The notes: generated by a model not told the origin, from the sequence alone. 54,660 bases of DNA from Erythrobacteraceae bacterium (GCA_027487015.1 JAIYEK010000187.1:1-54660); one strand, 5' to 3'; numbered from the stretch's first letter, positions 27,100 through 38,152 are shown. Made by a program: numbers and translations.

Positions 27100-29012
27100 A
27101 CGCACGCTTTTTCAAGGCGCTGCCAGCCACTCTTGCGATCATCTGGCCCGCCGCCGCGCTGTCCAACCCGGTGCTCGACGCCGGATTTGGCGACAATATG
27201 GTGCTTCAGAGCGGAGCGCCGCTGACGCTCTCGGGACGCGCAAAACCGGCAACAAGCGTGACACTGGTGCTCAATGACCGCACAACCACCACGCAATCCG
27301 ACGCCAACGGCGCGTTTCTGGTCACCCTGCCCGCGCAATCCAACAGCGCCGCACCGCAGAGCCTGACGATCACCGATCCTGCGGGTTCAACAACCTACCG
27401 CAACATCCTGTTCGGTAATGTTTTTCTGTGTGGTGGGCAATCCAACATGGAATTGTCGGTCGAGCGCGCGCTCGATGTCTGGAACCAGCTGCGCATGGCC
27501 GCCGATGACGGCATCCGGTTGGCGATGGTCCCCAAAACCACCGCGCCGGTGCCGCAATCCGCCTTTGCCGCGCCGGTGGCATGGAAGGCCGCCAGCCCTG
27601 AGACCGTCGCGCCCTTCTCCGCCGCCTGCTTCTACATGGCAAAAAGCTTGCGTAGGAAAGACCCTTCGACGCCCGTCGGCCTGATCCATGCCAATTGGGG
27701 CGGCAGCGCCGCGCGCGCGTGGTACGATCCCGAGGGCGCCGCTGCGCCCCACGGCAAGGCCGATATCGATCTCCTCGCGCTCTACGCCCGCGATCCCTAT
27801 GCCGCGACGCAGGCCTTCGTGCCGCAGTGGTTCGACTGGTGGCGCAAGGCCGACAAAGGCCGCGAGCCGCGGAAAAACTCCGCGCTGCTCGACTGGAAGC
27901 CGATCCCCAAGTTCTCCTTCTGGAACGAGTGGACCGGCACCGGGCTCGACACCAATCCGCGCGCCAATGTGTGGCTGAAGAAGGTCATCACCCTCACGCC
28001 GGCGCAGGCCAAGGGCGACGGCAGCCTCGCGATCGGCGCGATTGACGACATGGACCTGACCTTCGTTAACGGGCACCCGGTCGGCTACACCTTCGGCTGG
28101 GGGGTGGAGCGCACCTACCGCGTCCCCGCCGCGCACCTGAAGCCGGGCCGGAACGAGATCCTGATCGCGGCGAACAACATGTGGGACACCGGCGGGTTCT
28201 TCGCGGGGCCCGAGCCCCTCGCCTTCACCGCGGCGAATGGCGAACGCGTGCCGCTGGGTGCCGACTGGGAATACGCGCAAACCGCCGTCACCGACGTTCC
28301 GCCGCGCGCGCCGTGGGATGCCAATGCGGGCCTCGGCGTGATGCACAACGCGATGGTCGCGCCGCTCGGGCGGATGACGCTCGCAGGGGTAGCCTGGTAT
28401 CAGGGCGAGGCCGACATCGGCCAAGGCGCCTATGACGCCAAGCTCGCGGTGCTCTTCGCCGGATGGCGCCGCCAGTTCGGCCCGCAGACGCGGATGCTGG
28501 TGGTGCAGCTGGCGGACTTTGGCGAGCGCCGCTCGGCCCCGGCGGAGTCGGGCTGGGCGCAGCTGCGTGACGAGCAGCGCAAGGGCGTCGCCGCCGATGC
28601 CAATGCCGCGCTCGTCACCGCCATCGACATCGGCGAGCCGACCGACATCCACCCCGCCAACAAGAACGACCTCGGCAAGCGCCTCGCCGCCGCCTTTGAT
28701 GGCCGCGCGATGCCGATGCCCCAGAGCGCCGCGCGCGAGGGCGGCAAGGTCACGGTGCGCTTCACCGGTATCGCAGGCGCGCTGACCGTGCAGGGCGGCC
28801 CTTACCCGCTGGGCGTGGAACTGTGCGAGGCGGCGCAGGGCACCTGCCGCTTCGTGATCGCGCGAGCCGAGGGAAGCAGCCTCGTCATTCCCATCCCCGA
28901 CGGCATGACGCCAACGCGGGTACGCTATGCCTGGGCCGATGCGCCGGTGGTGAACCTCGTCGATGGCGAGGGGATGCCCGTCCCCGGCTTCGAACTGGGA
29001 ATCGCGCCATGA
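27096..29012 (+). CDS. SGNH sialate-O-acetylesterase-type (candidate acetylxylan esterase), exported
   Basis: VFLCGGQSNMELSVERAL (Ser motif), WYQGEADIG, DIGEPTDIHPANKNDLGKRLA (DxxH motif). Confidence 0.85.
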   Translation: MNARFFKALPATLAIIWPAAALSNPVLDAGFGDNMVLQSGAPLTLSGRAKPATSVTLVLNDRTTTTQSDANGAFLVTLPAQSNSAAPQSLTITDPAGSTTYRNILFGNVFLCGGQSNMELSVERALDVWNQLRMAADDGIRLAMVPKTTAPVPQSAFAAPVAWKAASPETVAPFSAACFYMAKSLRRKDPSTPVGLIHANWGGSAARAWYDPEGAAAPHGKADIDLLALYARDPYAATQAFVPQWFDWWRKADKGREPRKNSALLDWKPIPKFSFWNEWTGTGLDTNPRANVWLKKVITLTPAQAKGDGSLAIGAIDDMDLTFVNGHPVGYTFGWGVERTYRVPAAHLKPGRNEILIAANNMWDTGGFFAGPEPLAFTAANGERVPLGADWEYAQTAVTDVPPRAPWDANAGLGVMHNAMVAPLGRMTLAGVAWYQGEADIGQGAYDAKLAVLFAGWRRQFGPQTRMLVVQLADFGERRSAPAESGWAQLRDEQRKGVAADANAALVTAIDIGEPTDIHPANKNDLGKRLAAAFDGRAMPMPQSAAREGGKVTVRFTGIAGALTVQGGPYPLGVELCEAAQGTCRFVIARAEGSSLVIPIPDGMTPTRVRYAWADAPVVNLVDGEGMPVPGFELGIAP

Positions 29013-30331
29013 AGCTGACCCGGCGCGAGGGCCTCGCAGGCTCAGCGGCGGGCGCGCTGGCGCTGGCGGCCGGGCACACCGCCAGCGCCAGCCCGCTTGC
29101 CCATTTCGTCACGCGCGAGGGCACCAAGCTGATGCGCGGCGGCAAGCCCTACCGGATCACCGGCGCGAACCTGTGGTATGCCGCATGGCTCGGCGCCGAT
29201 GCCGACTATGGCGACCGCGCAAGGCTGGTGCGCGAGCTTGACCGCCTGAAGGCGCTCGGCATCAACAACCTGCGGATCATGGCCGCGGCCGAGGAAGGCC
29301 CGCTCAGGAATTCGATCAAGCCCGGCTTCACCCGCGCCGATGGCAGCGCCAATGCGGCGCTGTTCGAGGGCCTCGACTTCGCGCTCGCCGAGATCGCCAA
29401 GCGGGGCATGACGGCGGTGGTGGTGCTCTCGAACTTCTGGGAGTGGTCGGGGGGCTTGCAGACGCTGCTGTGGCGCGCGGGCCGCGACTATATCGACATG
29501 GGCGACCCCGCGCATCCGTGGCCCGCCTTTGCCGATGCCACCGCCAAGGTTTACGCCAACCCCGAGGCTATCGCGCTCTACCGCGATCATGTCCGCAGCC
29601 TGCTGGCGCGGCGCAACAGCGTCACCGGCCTCGCCTATGCCGAGGACCCGGCGATCATGGCCTGGCAGCTCGCCAACGAACCGCGCCCGGGCGGGAGCGA
29701 TGCCGCGATTGCAGCGAACCGCGCGGAATACCTGCGCTGGATCGGCGACACCGCCGCGCTGATCCGCGCGGGCGCGCCGCAGCATCTCGTGAGCCTCGGG
29801 CAGGAGGGGACACAGGCGACCAACGGCGATGCCGCGCTGGTCGCCGATGCGCATGCGGCGGTCGACTATGTCACCGCGCACATCTGGCCGCTCAACTGGA
29901 GCTGGGTGAAGGGCGACGACCTCGCCGGGACATGGCCCGAAGGCCGCCGCAAGGTCGAGGCCTATATCGCCGCGCACGTCGCGGTCGCCGAACAACTCGG
30001 CAAGCCGCTGCTGATCGAGGAATTCGGCTTCCCGCGCGATGGCGAGGCCTATGCGCCCTCAGTGCCGAGCACCTTCCGCGAGCAATACTACCGTCTGATC
30101 TATGACGCGGTCGAGGCCAGTTGGGCCAGCGGCGGGGTGATCGGCGGGAGCAATTTCTGGGCGTGGAACGGAGAGGCGCGCGCAGCCCACTCCGACGCGC
30201 GCTTCCGCGACGGCGACCGCAGCTACATGGGCGATCCCCCGCATGAGCCGCAGGGCTGGTACGGCGTGTTCGACAGCGACGCGGCCCTGCACGAGGTGAT
30301 CCGCGCGCATGTGGCCCGCGCTGGCGCTTAG
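29009..30331 (+). CDS. GH5 (mannanase-like) glycoside hydrolase, exported
   Basis: RREGLAGSAAGALALAAG signal; GKPYRITGANLWYAAWLG; IMAWQLANEPRPGG; PLLIEEFGFPRDGE. Confidence 0.87.
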   Translation: MKLTRREGLAGSAAGALALAAGHTASASPLAHFVTREGTKLMRGGKPYRITGANLWYAAWLGADADYGDRARLVRELDRLKALGINNLRIMAAAEEGPLRNSIKPGFTRADGSANAALFEGLDFALAEIAKRGMTAVVVLSNFWEWSGGLQTLLWRAGRDYIDMGDPAHPWPAFADATAKVYANPEAIALYRDHVRSLLARRNSVTGLAYAEDPAIMAWQLANEPRPGGSDAAIAANRAEYLRWIGDTAALIRAGAPQHLVSLGQEGTQATNGDAALVADAHAAVDYVTAHIWPLNWSWVKGDDLAGTWPEGRRKVEAYIAAHVAVAEQLGKPLLIEEFGFPRDGEAYAPSVPSTFREQYYRLIYDAVEASWASGGVIGGSNFWAWNGEARAAHSDARFRDGDRSYMGDPPHEPQGWYGVFDSDAALHEVIRAHVARAGA

Positions 30332-31305
30332 GGCGGCGGGGCGGTTACGCCGGCCTGCGTCTGGGTGACGGGGCGCATCAGACCCTTCTCGTCATAGGTC
30401 AGATATTCGACCGTCACCGCCCGCCGCCCGAGCGCGCCCTTCTGCGCGCCGATGGTCAGCGCGGCGTTGTGGAGGAAGAGGTACCACTGCCCTTTGAACT
30501 GGGCGATGCCGGGGTGGATGGTGAAGCTCCCCTCGCCCGATCCGGTCAGCTCGCCGCGGTAGGTCCATGGGCCTTCGAGCGAGATTGCGGTGGCGTAGGA
30601 GACGCGCTCATCGGTGTGCGTGGCGCGGTCCAATGAGGCGTAGGTGAGGTAGTAGAGCCCGCCCCGCTTGTGGAGCCACGGCCCTTCCTCGAAATGCGGC
30701 GGGGTGATTTCGCGGATCGGCCCCTCGATGCTCACCATGTCCGCGCCGAGCTTGGCGATGTAGCACTGGCGGTTGCCCCACGCGATCCAGGTGGTGCCGT
30801 CGTCGTCGGTGAGGACGGTGGGGTCGATATCCTCCCAGCTATGCGTGCCCTTGGGGGTCATGGCGTTGGTGATGAGCGCCGAGCCCTTGGCGTCGGCGAA
30901 CGGCCCCTCGGGCTTGTCCGAGACGGCGACGGCGATGGCCTTGCCGGGGTTGGCCGCGTCATGCTCGACCGCGGCGTAGAGCCAGTAGCGGCCGTTTTTG
31001 GCGATCACCTGCGCGGCCCAGGCATCCTTCGATGCCCATGCAAAGTCCGCGACCTTCATGATGGGGCCATGGAAGGTCCATGTCTTCATGTCGGTGGTGG
31101 AGTAGGCGAGCCATTCCTTCATGTTGAACATCTCGCCCTCGCCCGCCTCGTCGTGGCCGGTGTAGAGCCACAGGCGGTCACCGATCACCACCGGAGCGGG
31201 GTCGGCGGTGAAGCGGTCGCGGATGATGGGGTTGCTGCCGGGTGCGGGCTCCTCTGCCGCGAGCGGACTTGCGGCGAGGAGTATCGCGAGCGGGAGCAGC
31301 CGCAT
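30328..31305 (-). CDS. GH43 family glycoside hydrolase, exported
   Basis: FTADPAPVVIGDRLWLYTGHDEAGEGEMFNMKEWLAYSTTDMKTW...IDPTVLTDDDGTTWIAWGN...HFEEGPWLHKR. Confidence 0.9.
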   Translation of the reverse strand: MRLLPLAILLAASPLAAEEPAPGSNPIIRDRFTADPAPVVIGDRLWLYTGHDEAGEGEMFNMKEWLAYSTTDMKTWTFHGPIMKVADFAWASKDAWAAQVIAKNGRYWLYAAVEHDAANPGKAIAVAVSDKPEGPFADAKGSALITNAMTPKGTHSWEDIDPTVLTDDDGTTWIAWGNRQCYIAKLGADMVSIEGPIREITPPHFEEGPWLHKRGGLYYLTYASLDRATHTDERVSYATAISLEGPWTYRGELTGSGEGSFTIHPGIAQFKGQWYLFLHNAALTIGAQKGALGRRAVTVEYLTYDEKGLMRPVTQTQAGVTAPPP

Positions 31306-31321
31306 CAGTGACCTTCCCCCA

Positions 31322-33106
31322 TCAATGGTTATGCCGCGGCAATTTCCGCGCCGTCCCGCGATATTTGAGCGCGAAGTCCAACACGCCGCCTTCGGACAGC
31401 TGGCCGGTCTTCTCGCGATAAAGCTCCTCCCACGGGGTCTGGCTTTCGGGCACTGGGGGGCAGGTCTCCTCCGCGCGGCGGCGTGCGATCTCCGCCTCTT
31501 CGACCAGCGCGTCGCAAGTGCGCGCGTTGAGATCGACGCGGATCATGTCGCCCGTTCGCAGCCACGATAGCCCCCCCCCGACCGCGCTTTCGGGGCTGAC
31601 GTTGAGGATCGAGGGGCTGTCGCTCGTCCCCGATTGCCGCCCGTCGCCGAGCGTCGGCAGCCACGGCTTGCCGGCGCGGATCATTGCGTCTGGCGGCTGC
31701 ATGTTGACCACCTCGGCGCTCCCCGGCCAGCCGATCACGCCCGAGCCGCGGATCACGAGGATGCAGTCTTCGTCGATGGCGAGCGCGGGGTCGTTGATGC
31801 GGTGGTGGTAATCGTCCGAGCCGTCGAACACGATAGCCCGCGCCTCGAACACGCCCTCGGAGCCGGGGCGCGACAGGTAGCGCGCGCGGAAGGCGGGGCC
31901 GATCACGCTGGTCTTGAGGATCGCGAAATCGAACAGGTTGCCCGAGAGCACCATGAAGCCCGCCTTGTCGATCAAGGGGTCGGCGAAAGTGCGTATCATC
32001 TCGCGGTCATGGCTTTCGGCCCCGGCGAGGTTCTCTACCATCGTCCTGCCGGTGCAGGTGACGACCTCGCCATGCAGGCGGCCCGCTTCCAGCAGCTCCC
32101 ACATCGCCGCAGGCACCCCGCCCGCGCGGTGGAAACGCTCGCCCAGATAGGCTCCGGCGGGCTGCATGTTGACCAACAGCGGCAGGTCATAGCCGTGCGC
32201 CTGCCAGATATCGGTCTCGAGGCTTACCCCTGCGTGCGCCGCCATCGCCATGATATGCGGCTGGGCGTTGGAGGAACCGCCGATCACGCTGACGGTGGCA
32301 ATCGCGTTCTCGAACGCCGCGCGGGTGAGGATGTCGGAGGGCTTCAGATCCTCCAGCACCATCTCGACGATCCGGCGGCCGGTGCGATAGGCCATCTGCC
32401 CGCGCTCGCGGTAGGGTGCGGGGATTGCAGCGCAGCCGGTGAGCGACAACCCCAAAGCCTCGGCGACCGCGTTCATGGTGCTCGCGGTGCCCATCGAGTT
32501 GCAGTGCCCAGCAGAGGGCGCGCTGCTGGTGGCGCGGTGAAGGAATTCGTCCTCGTCGATCTCGCCCGCCGCCAGCTTGCGGCGACTACGCCAGATGACC
32601 GTGCCGCTGCCGACCAACTCGCCCTCGTGCCAGCCGTCGAGCATCGGGCCACCTGAAAGCACGATGGCGGGAATATCCACGGTCGAGGCCGCCATGATCT
32701 GCGAGGGCGTGGTCTTGTCGCAGCCGGTGGTCAGCACCACGCCATCCAAGGGATAGCCGTTGAGCAACTCCACGAGGCCCAGATAGAGCAGGTTGCGATC
32801 CAGCGCCGCGGTCGGCCGGCGGCAGTTCTCGAAGATCGGGTGGACGGGAAATTCGATCGGGATCCCGCCCGCATCGCGGATCCCGTCGCGGGTGCGTTTC
32901 GCCAGATCGACATGGATGCGGTTGCAGGGGGAAAGGTCGCTGCCGCTCTGGGCGATGCCGATGATCGGCTTGCCGCTTTGCAGTTCCTCGGGCGTCATCC
33001 CGTAATTCATGAAGCGTTCGAGATAGAGCGCCGTCATGTCCATGCGTTCGCGGTTGTCGAACCAGTCGCGCGAACGCAGGCGGCGGGGTGAGGCTTGGTC
33101 GGTCAT
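31322..33106 (-). CDS. xylD: D-xylonate dehydratase (IlvD/Edd family)
   Basis: [22 protein letters not shown]...[16 protein letters not shown]...[31 protein letters not shown]. Confidence 0.88.
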   Translation of the reverse strand: MTDQASPRRLRSRDWFDNRERMDMTALYLERFMNYGMTPEELQSGKPIIGIAQSGSDLSPCNRIHVDLAKRTRDGIRDAGGIPIEFPVHPIFENCRRPTAALDRNLLYLGLVELLNGYPLDGVVLTTGCDKTTPSQIMAASTVDIPAIVLSGGPMLDGWHEGELVGSGTVIWRSRRKLAAGEIDEDEFLHRATSSAPSAGHCNSMGTASTMNAVAEALGLSLTGCAAIPAPYRERGQMAYRTGRRIVEMVLEDLKPSDILTRAAFENAIATVSVIGGSSNAQPHIMAMAAHAGVSLETDIWQAHGYDLPLLVNMQPAGAYLGERFHRAGGVPAAMWELLEAGRLHGEVVTCTGRTMVENLAGAESHDREMIRTFADPLIDKAGFMVLSGNLFDFAILKTSVIGPAFRARYLSRPGSEGVFEARAIVFDGSDDYHHRINDPALAIDEDCILVIRGSGVIGWPGSAEVVNMQPPDAMIRAGKPWLPTLGDGRQSGTSDSPSILNVSPESAVGGGLSWLRTGDMIRVDLNARTCDALVEEAEIARRRAEETCPPVPESQTPWEELYREKTGQLSEGGVLDFALKYRGTARKLPRHNH

Positions 33107-34239
33107 GGGCTCCCGGGGGGCTTGCTGAAGGAGGACGCGAGGCTCGGCCCCGCATCGGAATTGCGGCGGATCAGCTGATAGGCCAGCGTCAGCTGCTCGG
33201 CCTTGGCACGCGCGGTGCGCGGCTTGTTCTTGTGGACGCGGGCGATCATCGCCACCGCCTCGGCGGTCATCTCGCGGATCGGCTGGCGGATGGTGGTGAG
33301 CTCGGGCCAGATCGAGCTCGCAAGCTCGGTATCGTCGAAGCCGCAGACCGTGACGTCATTGGGCACGTCGAGATGACGGCGATGCGCCATCGCCACCGTG
33401 GCGGCGGCCATGTCGTCGTTGGAGGCGAAGATCGCGGTCGGCGGATGCTTGGCGCTGAGCAGCTTCTCGGCCGCGACCATGCCCGAGCGGTAAGTGAACT
33501 GGCCTTGCGCGATCAGGCCCTCGTTGATCGTCAGCCCGGCATCGGTCATCGCCGCGCGGTACCCGTCGAGCCGCTGGCCGCTCGCCACCTGATCGGGGTG
33601 GCCGATGATGAAGCCGATGCGTTCATGGCCGAGGCTGATGATGTGCCGGGTCATGTCATAGGCGGCCTGGAACTCGTCGATCAGCACCGCGCCGTGGCTG
33701 CCGCTCGCCCGCCCCGGGCCAACCGCGACCGCGATCCCGCCCGAGGAGCGGATCAGATCGAGCACGCTCTGGTCATCGCACAGCGGCGGCGGGAGGATGT
33801 AGCCCTCGATCCCCCCGTCGATCAGCTTGCGGATCACCCCTTGCGCCTCGGCGGTGTTCTCGCAGGCCTGCACCACGAGGTAGATGTCGCGCCGGCTCGC
33901 CTCCTCCAGCGCCCCCATCAGGAATTCACTGAGGTAGGAAGCGGAAGGATTGTCGAACAGCAAGGCGATGCGCAGCTGCGATCCCGCCGCAAGCGAGCGG
34001 GCCGCGCGGTTGGGGACGTAATTGAGCTTGGCAATCGCGCCCAAGACCTTCTGCTTGGTGTCCTCGCGCACGTTCTCCTCGCCGTTGATGACGCGGCTCA
34101 CCGTCATCGGCGAACACTGCGCCTCGCGCGCGACATCGGTGATTGTGGGCGCGGCGTTGGAGCGCCGGGCGGCGCGCTTGCGGCTGGTGGCGGGGGCGTC
34201 CGCCTTGAGGGTCGAGGGGATTGTCATGGGGTTGGCCAT
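33103..34239 (-). CDS. LacI-family transcriptional regulator
   Basis: TITDVAREAQCSPMTVSRVINGEENVREDTKQKVLGAIAKLNYVPNRAARSL HTH plus periplasmic-binding-like sensor. Confidence 0.96.
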   Translation of the reverse strand: MANPMTIPSTLKADAPATSRKRAARRSNAAPTITDVAREAQCSPMTVSRVINGEENVREDTKQKVLGAIAKLNYVPNRAARSLAAGSQLRIALLFDNPSASYLSEFLMGALEEASRRDIYLVVQACENTAEAQGVIRKLIDGGIEGYILPPPLCDDQSVLDLIRSSGGIAVAVGPGRASGSHGAVLIDEFQAAYDMTRHIISLGHERIGFIIGHPDQVASGQRLDGYRAAMTDAGLTINEGLIAQGQFTYRSGMVAAEKLLSAKHPPTAIFASNDDMAAATVAMAHRRHLDVPNDVTVCGFDDTELASSIWPELTTIRQPIREMTAEAVAMIARVHKNKPRTARAKAEQLTLAYQLIRRNSDAGPSLASSFSKPPGSP

Positions 34240-34342
34240 ACTGCCATGCCCCGATTGGCAGCAAGCATGATGATAGGCGCTACCACCCCGCGCGCGGCAC
34301 CGCCTGATGCAAGCCGGTTGACAAGCCCTCTCCCTCTCATCA

Positions 34343-34356
34343 TGGTAGCGCTACCA
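34343..34356. promoter_or_regulatory. LacI-type operator (perfect palindrome)
   Basis: TGGTAGCGCTACCA between lacI-type gene and GH3. Confidence 0.85.
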
Positions 34357-34402
34357 CAAACGGTCGGCCAGTCAAGCCGGCGTGGCAGGAGAGGGACATC
34401 AC

Positions 34403-36823
34403 ATGAAGGGGATCAAGCGGGCTGCGCTGGCAGCTGGCGTGTGTCTGGCAGCGTTCGGGATGGTCGCGGGCGAGGCGGTTCAGGCCCAGACCAAGCCGGC
34501 CGCGATCAAGGTCACGCGCGCCATGAAAGACGCGCCGTACTGGAACGCAGCCCTCCCCACCGAGCAACGCGTCGAGGACCTCCTCGCCCGCATGACGCTC
34601 GAGGAAAAGATCGCCCAGATCATCACCGTGTGGGACAGCAAGAAGGCGGTCCAGAGCGCGGGCGACGTCTTCGATCCCGCCAAGGCGGCGTCGGTCTACC
34701 CCAATGGCATCGGCCAGATCGCGCGCCCCTCTGACCGCTCCGGCCCCTCGAGCCCGCGAAAGGTCGGGCGGCGCAGCATCGACGAATCGGTGGCTTACGT
34801 GATCGCCGCGCAGAAGTGGGCGATGGAGCAGACCCGCCTCGGCATCCCGATCCTGTTCCACGAGGAATCGCTCCACGGCCTCGCCGCCAAGGACGCGACC
34901 GCCTTCCCCCAAGCCATCGGCCTTGCGAGCAGCTGGGACCCGGACCTGATCCGCGACATCAACGCGCTGATCGCCGAGGAAACCAGTGCGCGCGGCGTTC
35001 ACCTGGTCCTCTCTCCCGTGGTGGACGTCGCGCGTGATCCGCGCTGGGGTCGGATCGAGGAAACCTTCGGCGAGGACCCCTTCCTCGTCGGCGAAATGGG
35101 GGTCGCCTCGGTCGAGGGGCTGATGGGCGTCGGCACCACCCGCAAGCTTGCGCCGGGCAAGGTGATGGCCACGCTCAAGCACATGACCGGCCACGGCCAG
35201 CCCGAAAGCGGCAACAACGTCGCCCCCGCCCAGATCAGCGAGCGAACCTTGCGCGAGATGTTCTTCCCGCCCTTCGAACAAGTGGTGAAGCGCACCAAGA
35301 TCGACGCGGTGATGGCGAGCTACAACGAGATCGACGGGGTGCCCTCCCACGCCAACAAGTGGCTGCTGCAGGACGTGTTGCGCGGCGAGTGGGGATATGA
35401 GGGCGCGGTGGTCTCGGACTACTACGCCATCGAGGATATGGCCCGCATCCACCACATTGCCCCCGACTTCGCGGCCGCAGGCGAGATCGCGCTGAAGGCC
35501 GGGGTCGATGTCGACCTGCCCGAGGGGGCTGGCTTCAAGAACCTCGCAGCCGGGGTCAAGGAAGGCCGCGTGTCGATTGCCGAGATCGACGACGCGGTGC
35601 GGCGGCTGCTCACGATGAAGTTCAACGCCGGGCTGTTCGAGAACCCCTGGCCCAACCTTGCCAAGGCGCGCCAGTCGAACGGGCCCGAGGGCGTGGCGCT
35701 GGCGCGGAAGGCGGCGGAGCGCTCGCTGGTGCTGCTCAAGAACAACGACGCGCTGCCGCTGGCTCTGCCCGAAGCGGGCGCGGCCAAGAAGCCGACCGTT
35801 GCGGTGATTGGCCCCAACGCCGATGTCGCCCGGCTCGGCGGCTATTACGGCGAGCCGCGTGCGAGCGTCACGCCGCTGCAAGGCATCCGCGCGGCGGTGG
35901 CGGGCAAAGCGAATGTCGTCCACGCACTCGGCGTCGAGATCATCGACGGTGACAGCGACTGGTGGGACGATGCGGTCGTCCTCGCCGACCCTGAAAAGAA
36001 CCGCCAACGCATCGCCGAGGCGGTCGAAGTTGCGAAGGGTGCGGACACCATCGTCCTCTTCATCGGCGACACCGAGAAGACCAGCCGCGAAGGCTGGGCC
36101 GCCAATCACTTGGGCGACCGCACCAGCCTCGATTTGGTGGGCGAGCAGAACGAATTGTTCAAGGCGATGAAGGCGCTCGGCAAGCCGGTCGTCGTGGTGC
36201 TGATCAACGGCCGCCCGCCCAGCTACCCGACCATCGCCGCCGAGGCCGATGCGATCCTCGAAACCTGGTACGCGGGCGAGCAGCAGGGCACCGCGATTGC
36301 AGATGCGCTGACCGGCAAGCTCAACCCCGGCGGCAAGATGCCGGTCTCGACCGCGCGCAACGTCGGCCAGCTGCCGAACTTCTACAACTACAAGCCGAGC
36401 GCGCGGCGCGGATACCTGTTCGACGAGGTGACGCCGCTGTTCCCGTTCGGCTGGGGGCTCAGTTACACCACCTTTGCGCTGGCCGCGCCGCAGCTATCGG
36501 CGACCACGATCAAGCCCGGCGAAGGCGTGACGGTGACAGTGCGCGTCACCAACACCGGCGCGCGCGCGGGCGACGAGGTGGTGCAGGTCTACCTGCGCGA
36601 CGAGATCAGCTCGGTCACGCGGCCCGTGAAGGAACTGGCCGGGTTCAAGCGCGTGACGCTTGCTCCGGGTGAGAGCCGCGATGTGGCAATCACCATCGAA
36701 CCGCGCGCCTTCGCCATGTGGAACGCCGAGATAAAGCGGGTGACCGAGCCCGGCACCTTCCAGATCATGACCGGGGCGAACTCGGCCGAGCTTCAGACCG
36801 TCACGCTCGAGGTGAAGCCGTGA
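34403..36823 (+). CDS. GH3 beta-xylosidase/beta-glucosidase, exported
   Basis: Signal peptide; MTLEEKIAQII, GIPILFHEESLHGLAAKDATAFPQAIGLASSWDPDL, GAVVSDYYAIEDM; C-terminal Fn3-like domain. Confidence 0.94.
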   Translation: MKGIKRAALAAGVCLAAFGMVAGEAVQAQTKPAAIKVTRAMKDAPYWNAALPTEQRVEDLLARMTLEEKIAQIITVWDSKKAVQSAGDVFDPAKAASVYPNGIGQIARPSDRSGPSSPRKVGRRSIDESVAYVIAAQKWAMEQTRLGIPILFHEESLHGLAAKDATAFPQAIGLASSWDPDLIRDINALIAEETSARGVHLVLSPVVDVARDPRWGRIEETFGEDPFLVGEMGVASVEGLMGVGTTRKLAPGKVMATLKHMTGHGQPESGNNVAPAQISERTLREMFFPPFEQVVKRTKIDAVMASYNEIDGVPSHANKWLLQDVLRGEWGYEGAVVSDYYAIEDMARIHHIAPDFAAAGEIALKAGVDVDLPEGAGFKNLAAGVKEGRVSIAEIDDAVRRLLTMKFNAGLFENPWPNLAKARQSNGPEGVALARKAAERSLVLLKNNDALPLALPEAGAAKKPTVAVIGPNADVARLGGYYGEPRASVTPLQGIRAAVAGKANVVHALGVEIIDGDSDWWDDAVVLADPEKNRQRIAEAVEVAKGADTIVLFIGDTEKTSREGWAANHLGDRTSLDLVGEQNELFKAMKALGKPVVVVLINGRPPSYPTIAAEADAILETWYAGEQQGTAIADALTGKLNPGGKMPVSTARNVGQLPNFYNYKPSARRGYLFDEVTPLFPFGWGLSYTTFALAAPQLSATTIKPGEGVTVTVRVTNTGARAGDEVVQVYLRDEISSVTRPVKELAGFKRVTLAPGESRDVAITIEPRAFAMWNAEIKRVTEPGTFQIMTGANSAELQTVTLEVKP

Positions 36824-38022
36824 GCGCCACCCGACGCGATGCATTGGGGGCGATCGGCACTTCGGTCGCCGCACTCGCGATGTCGGGATGCGGCGGGGGA
36901 TCGGCCACGCCCGCCCCCGCCCCCGTCAGCACCCCTCCGCCCGCGCCCACTGGCGTCCAGCAGCCGGGGATCAACACCATCGCCGCACGCGGCGGCCGAC
37001 GGTTCGGGAGCGCCATCGCCTCGACCCCCGGCAATGCCAATGCGGGGTCGATCCAGAACTCCGATTACACCGCGATCATCAAGGGCGAATGCGGCATCGT
37101 CGTCCCCGAGAACGAGATGAAGTGGCAGGCCGTCCGGCCCGCGCCCACGGTCTTCGCCTTCGACCGGATGGACGAGATCGTGCGCTGGGCGCAGACGAAC
37201 GGGCTCGCGGTGCGCGGTCACACGCTGCTGTGGCACCGCCCGCAGTGGTTCCCGAACTGGCTCAACACCTACGACTTCGGTGCGACCCCGGTGCGTGAGG
37301 CCGAGCGGCTGCTGACCGAGCACATCCAGACCGTCACCCGCCGCTACAAGGGCGTGATCACAAGCTACGATGTGGTCAACGAAGCGATCGACCATGATCG
37401 CAACGCGACCATCGAAACCAGTCTCAGCCGCGCGATGGGAAGCCCCGAGGCGGTGCTCGACCTCGCCTTCCACACCGCGCGCGCGGAGCTGCCGACCGAG
37501 CAGCTAGTCTACAACGACTACATGAGCTGGGAGCCGCAGCACGCAAAGCACTGCGCCGATGTGCTGCGCTTGCTCGAAGGGTTCAAGAAGCGCGGCACCC
37601 CGGTCGATGCGCTGGGGATCCAGTCGCATATCGAGATGTTCTCGATCGATCCCGCCACCGGCGTCGGCCCCTATGCCGAACGCGAATGGCGGCGGTTCCT
37701 CGATGAGGTCACCGGCATGGGCTACCGCCTGCTGGTCACCGAGTTCGACGTCAAGGACAAGGCGCTCCCCGGCAATATCGCCCAACGCGACGAGAAGGTC
37801 GCCGATTTCGCGCGGCGCTATTTCGAGGTGATGTTCGATTACAAGCAGCACCTCGACGACGTGCTCGCCTGGGGGATGGTCGACAAGTTCAACTGGCTGC
37901 AGGGCTTCGACCCCGCCAAGCGCGCCGACGGCCTCGAGGTGCGCGGCACGCCCTATGACAGCACCTACCGCGCCAAGCCGCTGCTCACGGCGCTCGCCAA
38001 TGTGATTACCGCCGCCGGCTGA
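36820..38022 (+). CDS. GH10 endo-beta-1,4-xylanase, Tat/lipoprotein-type signal
   Basis: GTG start; IVPENEMKWQAVRP, LLWHRPQWFPNW, SYDVVNEAIDHD (acid/base), LLVTEFDVKD (nucleophile). Confidence 0.95.
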   Translation: MSATRRDALGAIGTSVAALAMSGCGGGSATPAPAPVSTPPPAPTGVQQPGINTIAARGGRRFGSAIASTPGNANAGSIQNSDYTAIIKGECGIVVPENEMKWQAVRPAPTVFAFDRMDEIVRWAQTNGLAVRGHTLLWHRPQWFPNWLNTYDFGATPVREAERLLTEHIQTVTRRYKGVITSYDVVNEAIDHDRNATIETSLSRAMGSPEAVLDLAFHTARAELPTEQLVYNDYMSWEPQHAKHCADVLRLLEGFKKRGTPVDALGIQSHIEMFSIDPATGVGPYAEREWRRFLDEVTGMGYRLLVTEFDVKDKALPGNIAQRDEKVADFARRYFEVMFDYKQHLDDVLAWGMVDKFNWLQGFDPAKRADGLEVRGTPYDSTYRAKPLLTALANVITAAG

Positions 38023-38048
38023 TCCTCTCGCCGACGGTTTCTCCCTGC

Positions 38049-38079
38049 GGCCCGGGCAGCGATGCCCGGGCCCTTTTTT
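38049..38079 (+). terminator. Rho-independent terminator after GH10
   Basis: GGCCCGGGCA-gcga-TGCCCGGGCC followed by CTTTTTT. Confidence 0.85.
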
Positions 38080-38117
38080 GTGCGCGAGAGCCGGCTCCCG
38101 CGCGCACCGCGCACAAA

Positions 38118-38152
38118 CGAAAAGGGCCCCCCAGCAATGTGCCGGGGGGCCC
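38118..38152 (-). terminator. Rho-independent terminator after the TonB-dependent receptor
   Basis: Minus strand GGGCCCCCC...GGGGGGCCC followed by TTTT. Confidence 0.75.

Noticed and set aside
34270-34284. TGATAGGCGCTACCA as a further LacI operator
   Set aside because: Resembles the operator but carries a one-base insertion in the centre, which would break half-site phasing.
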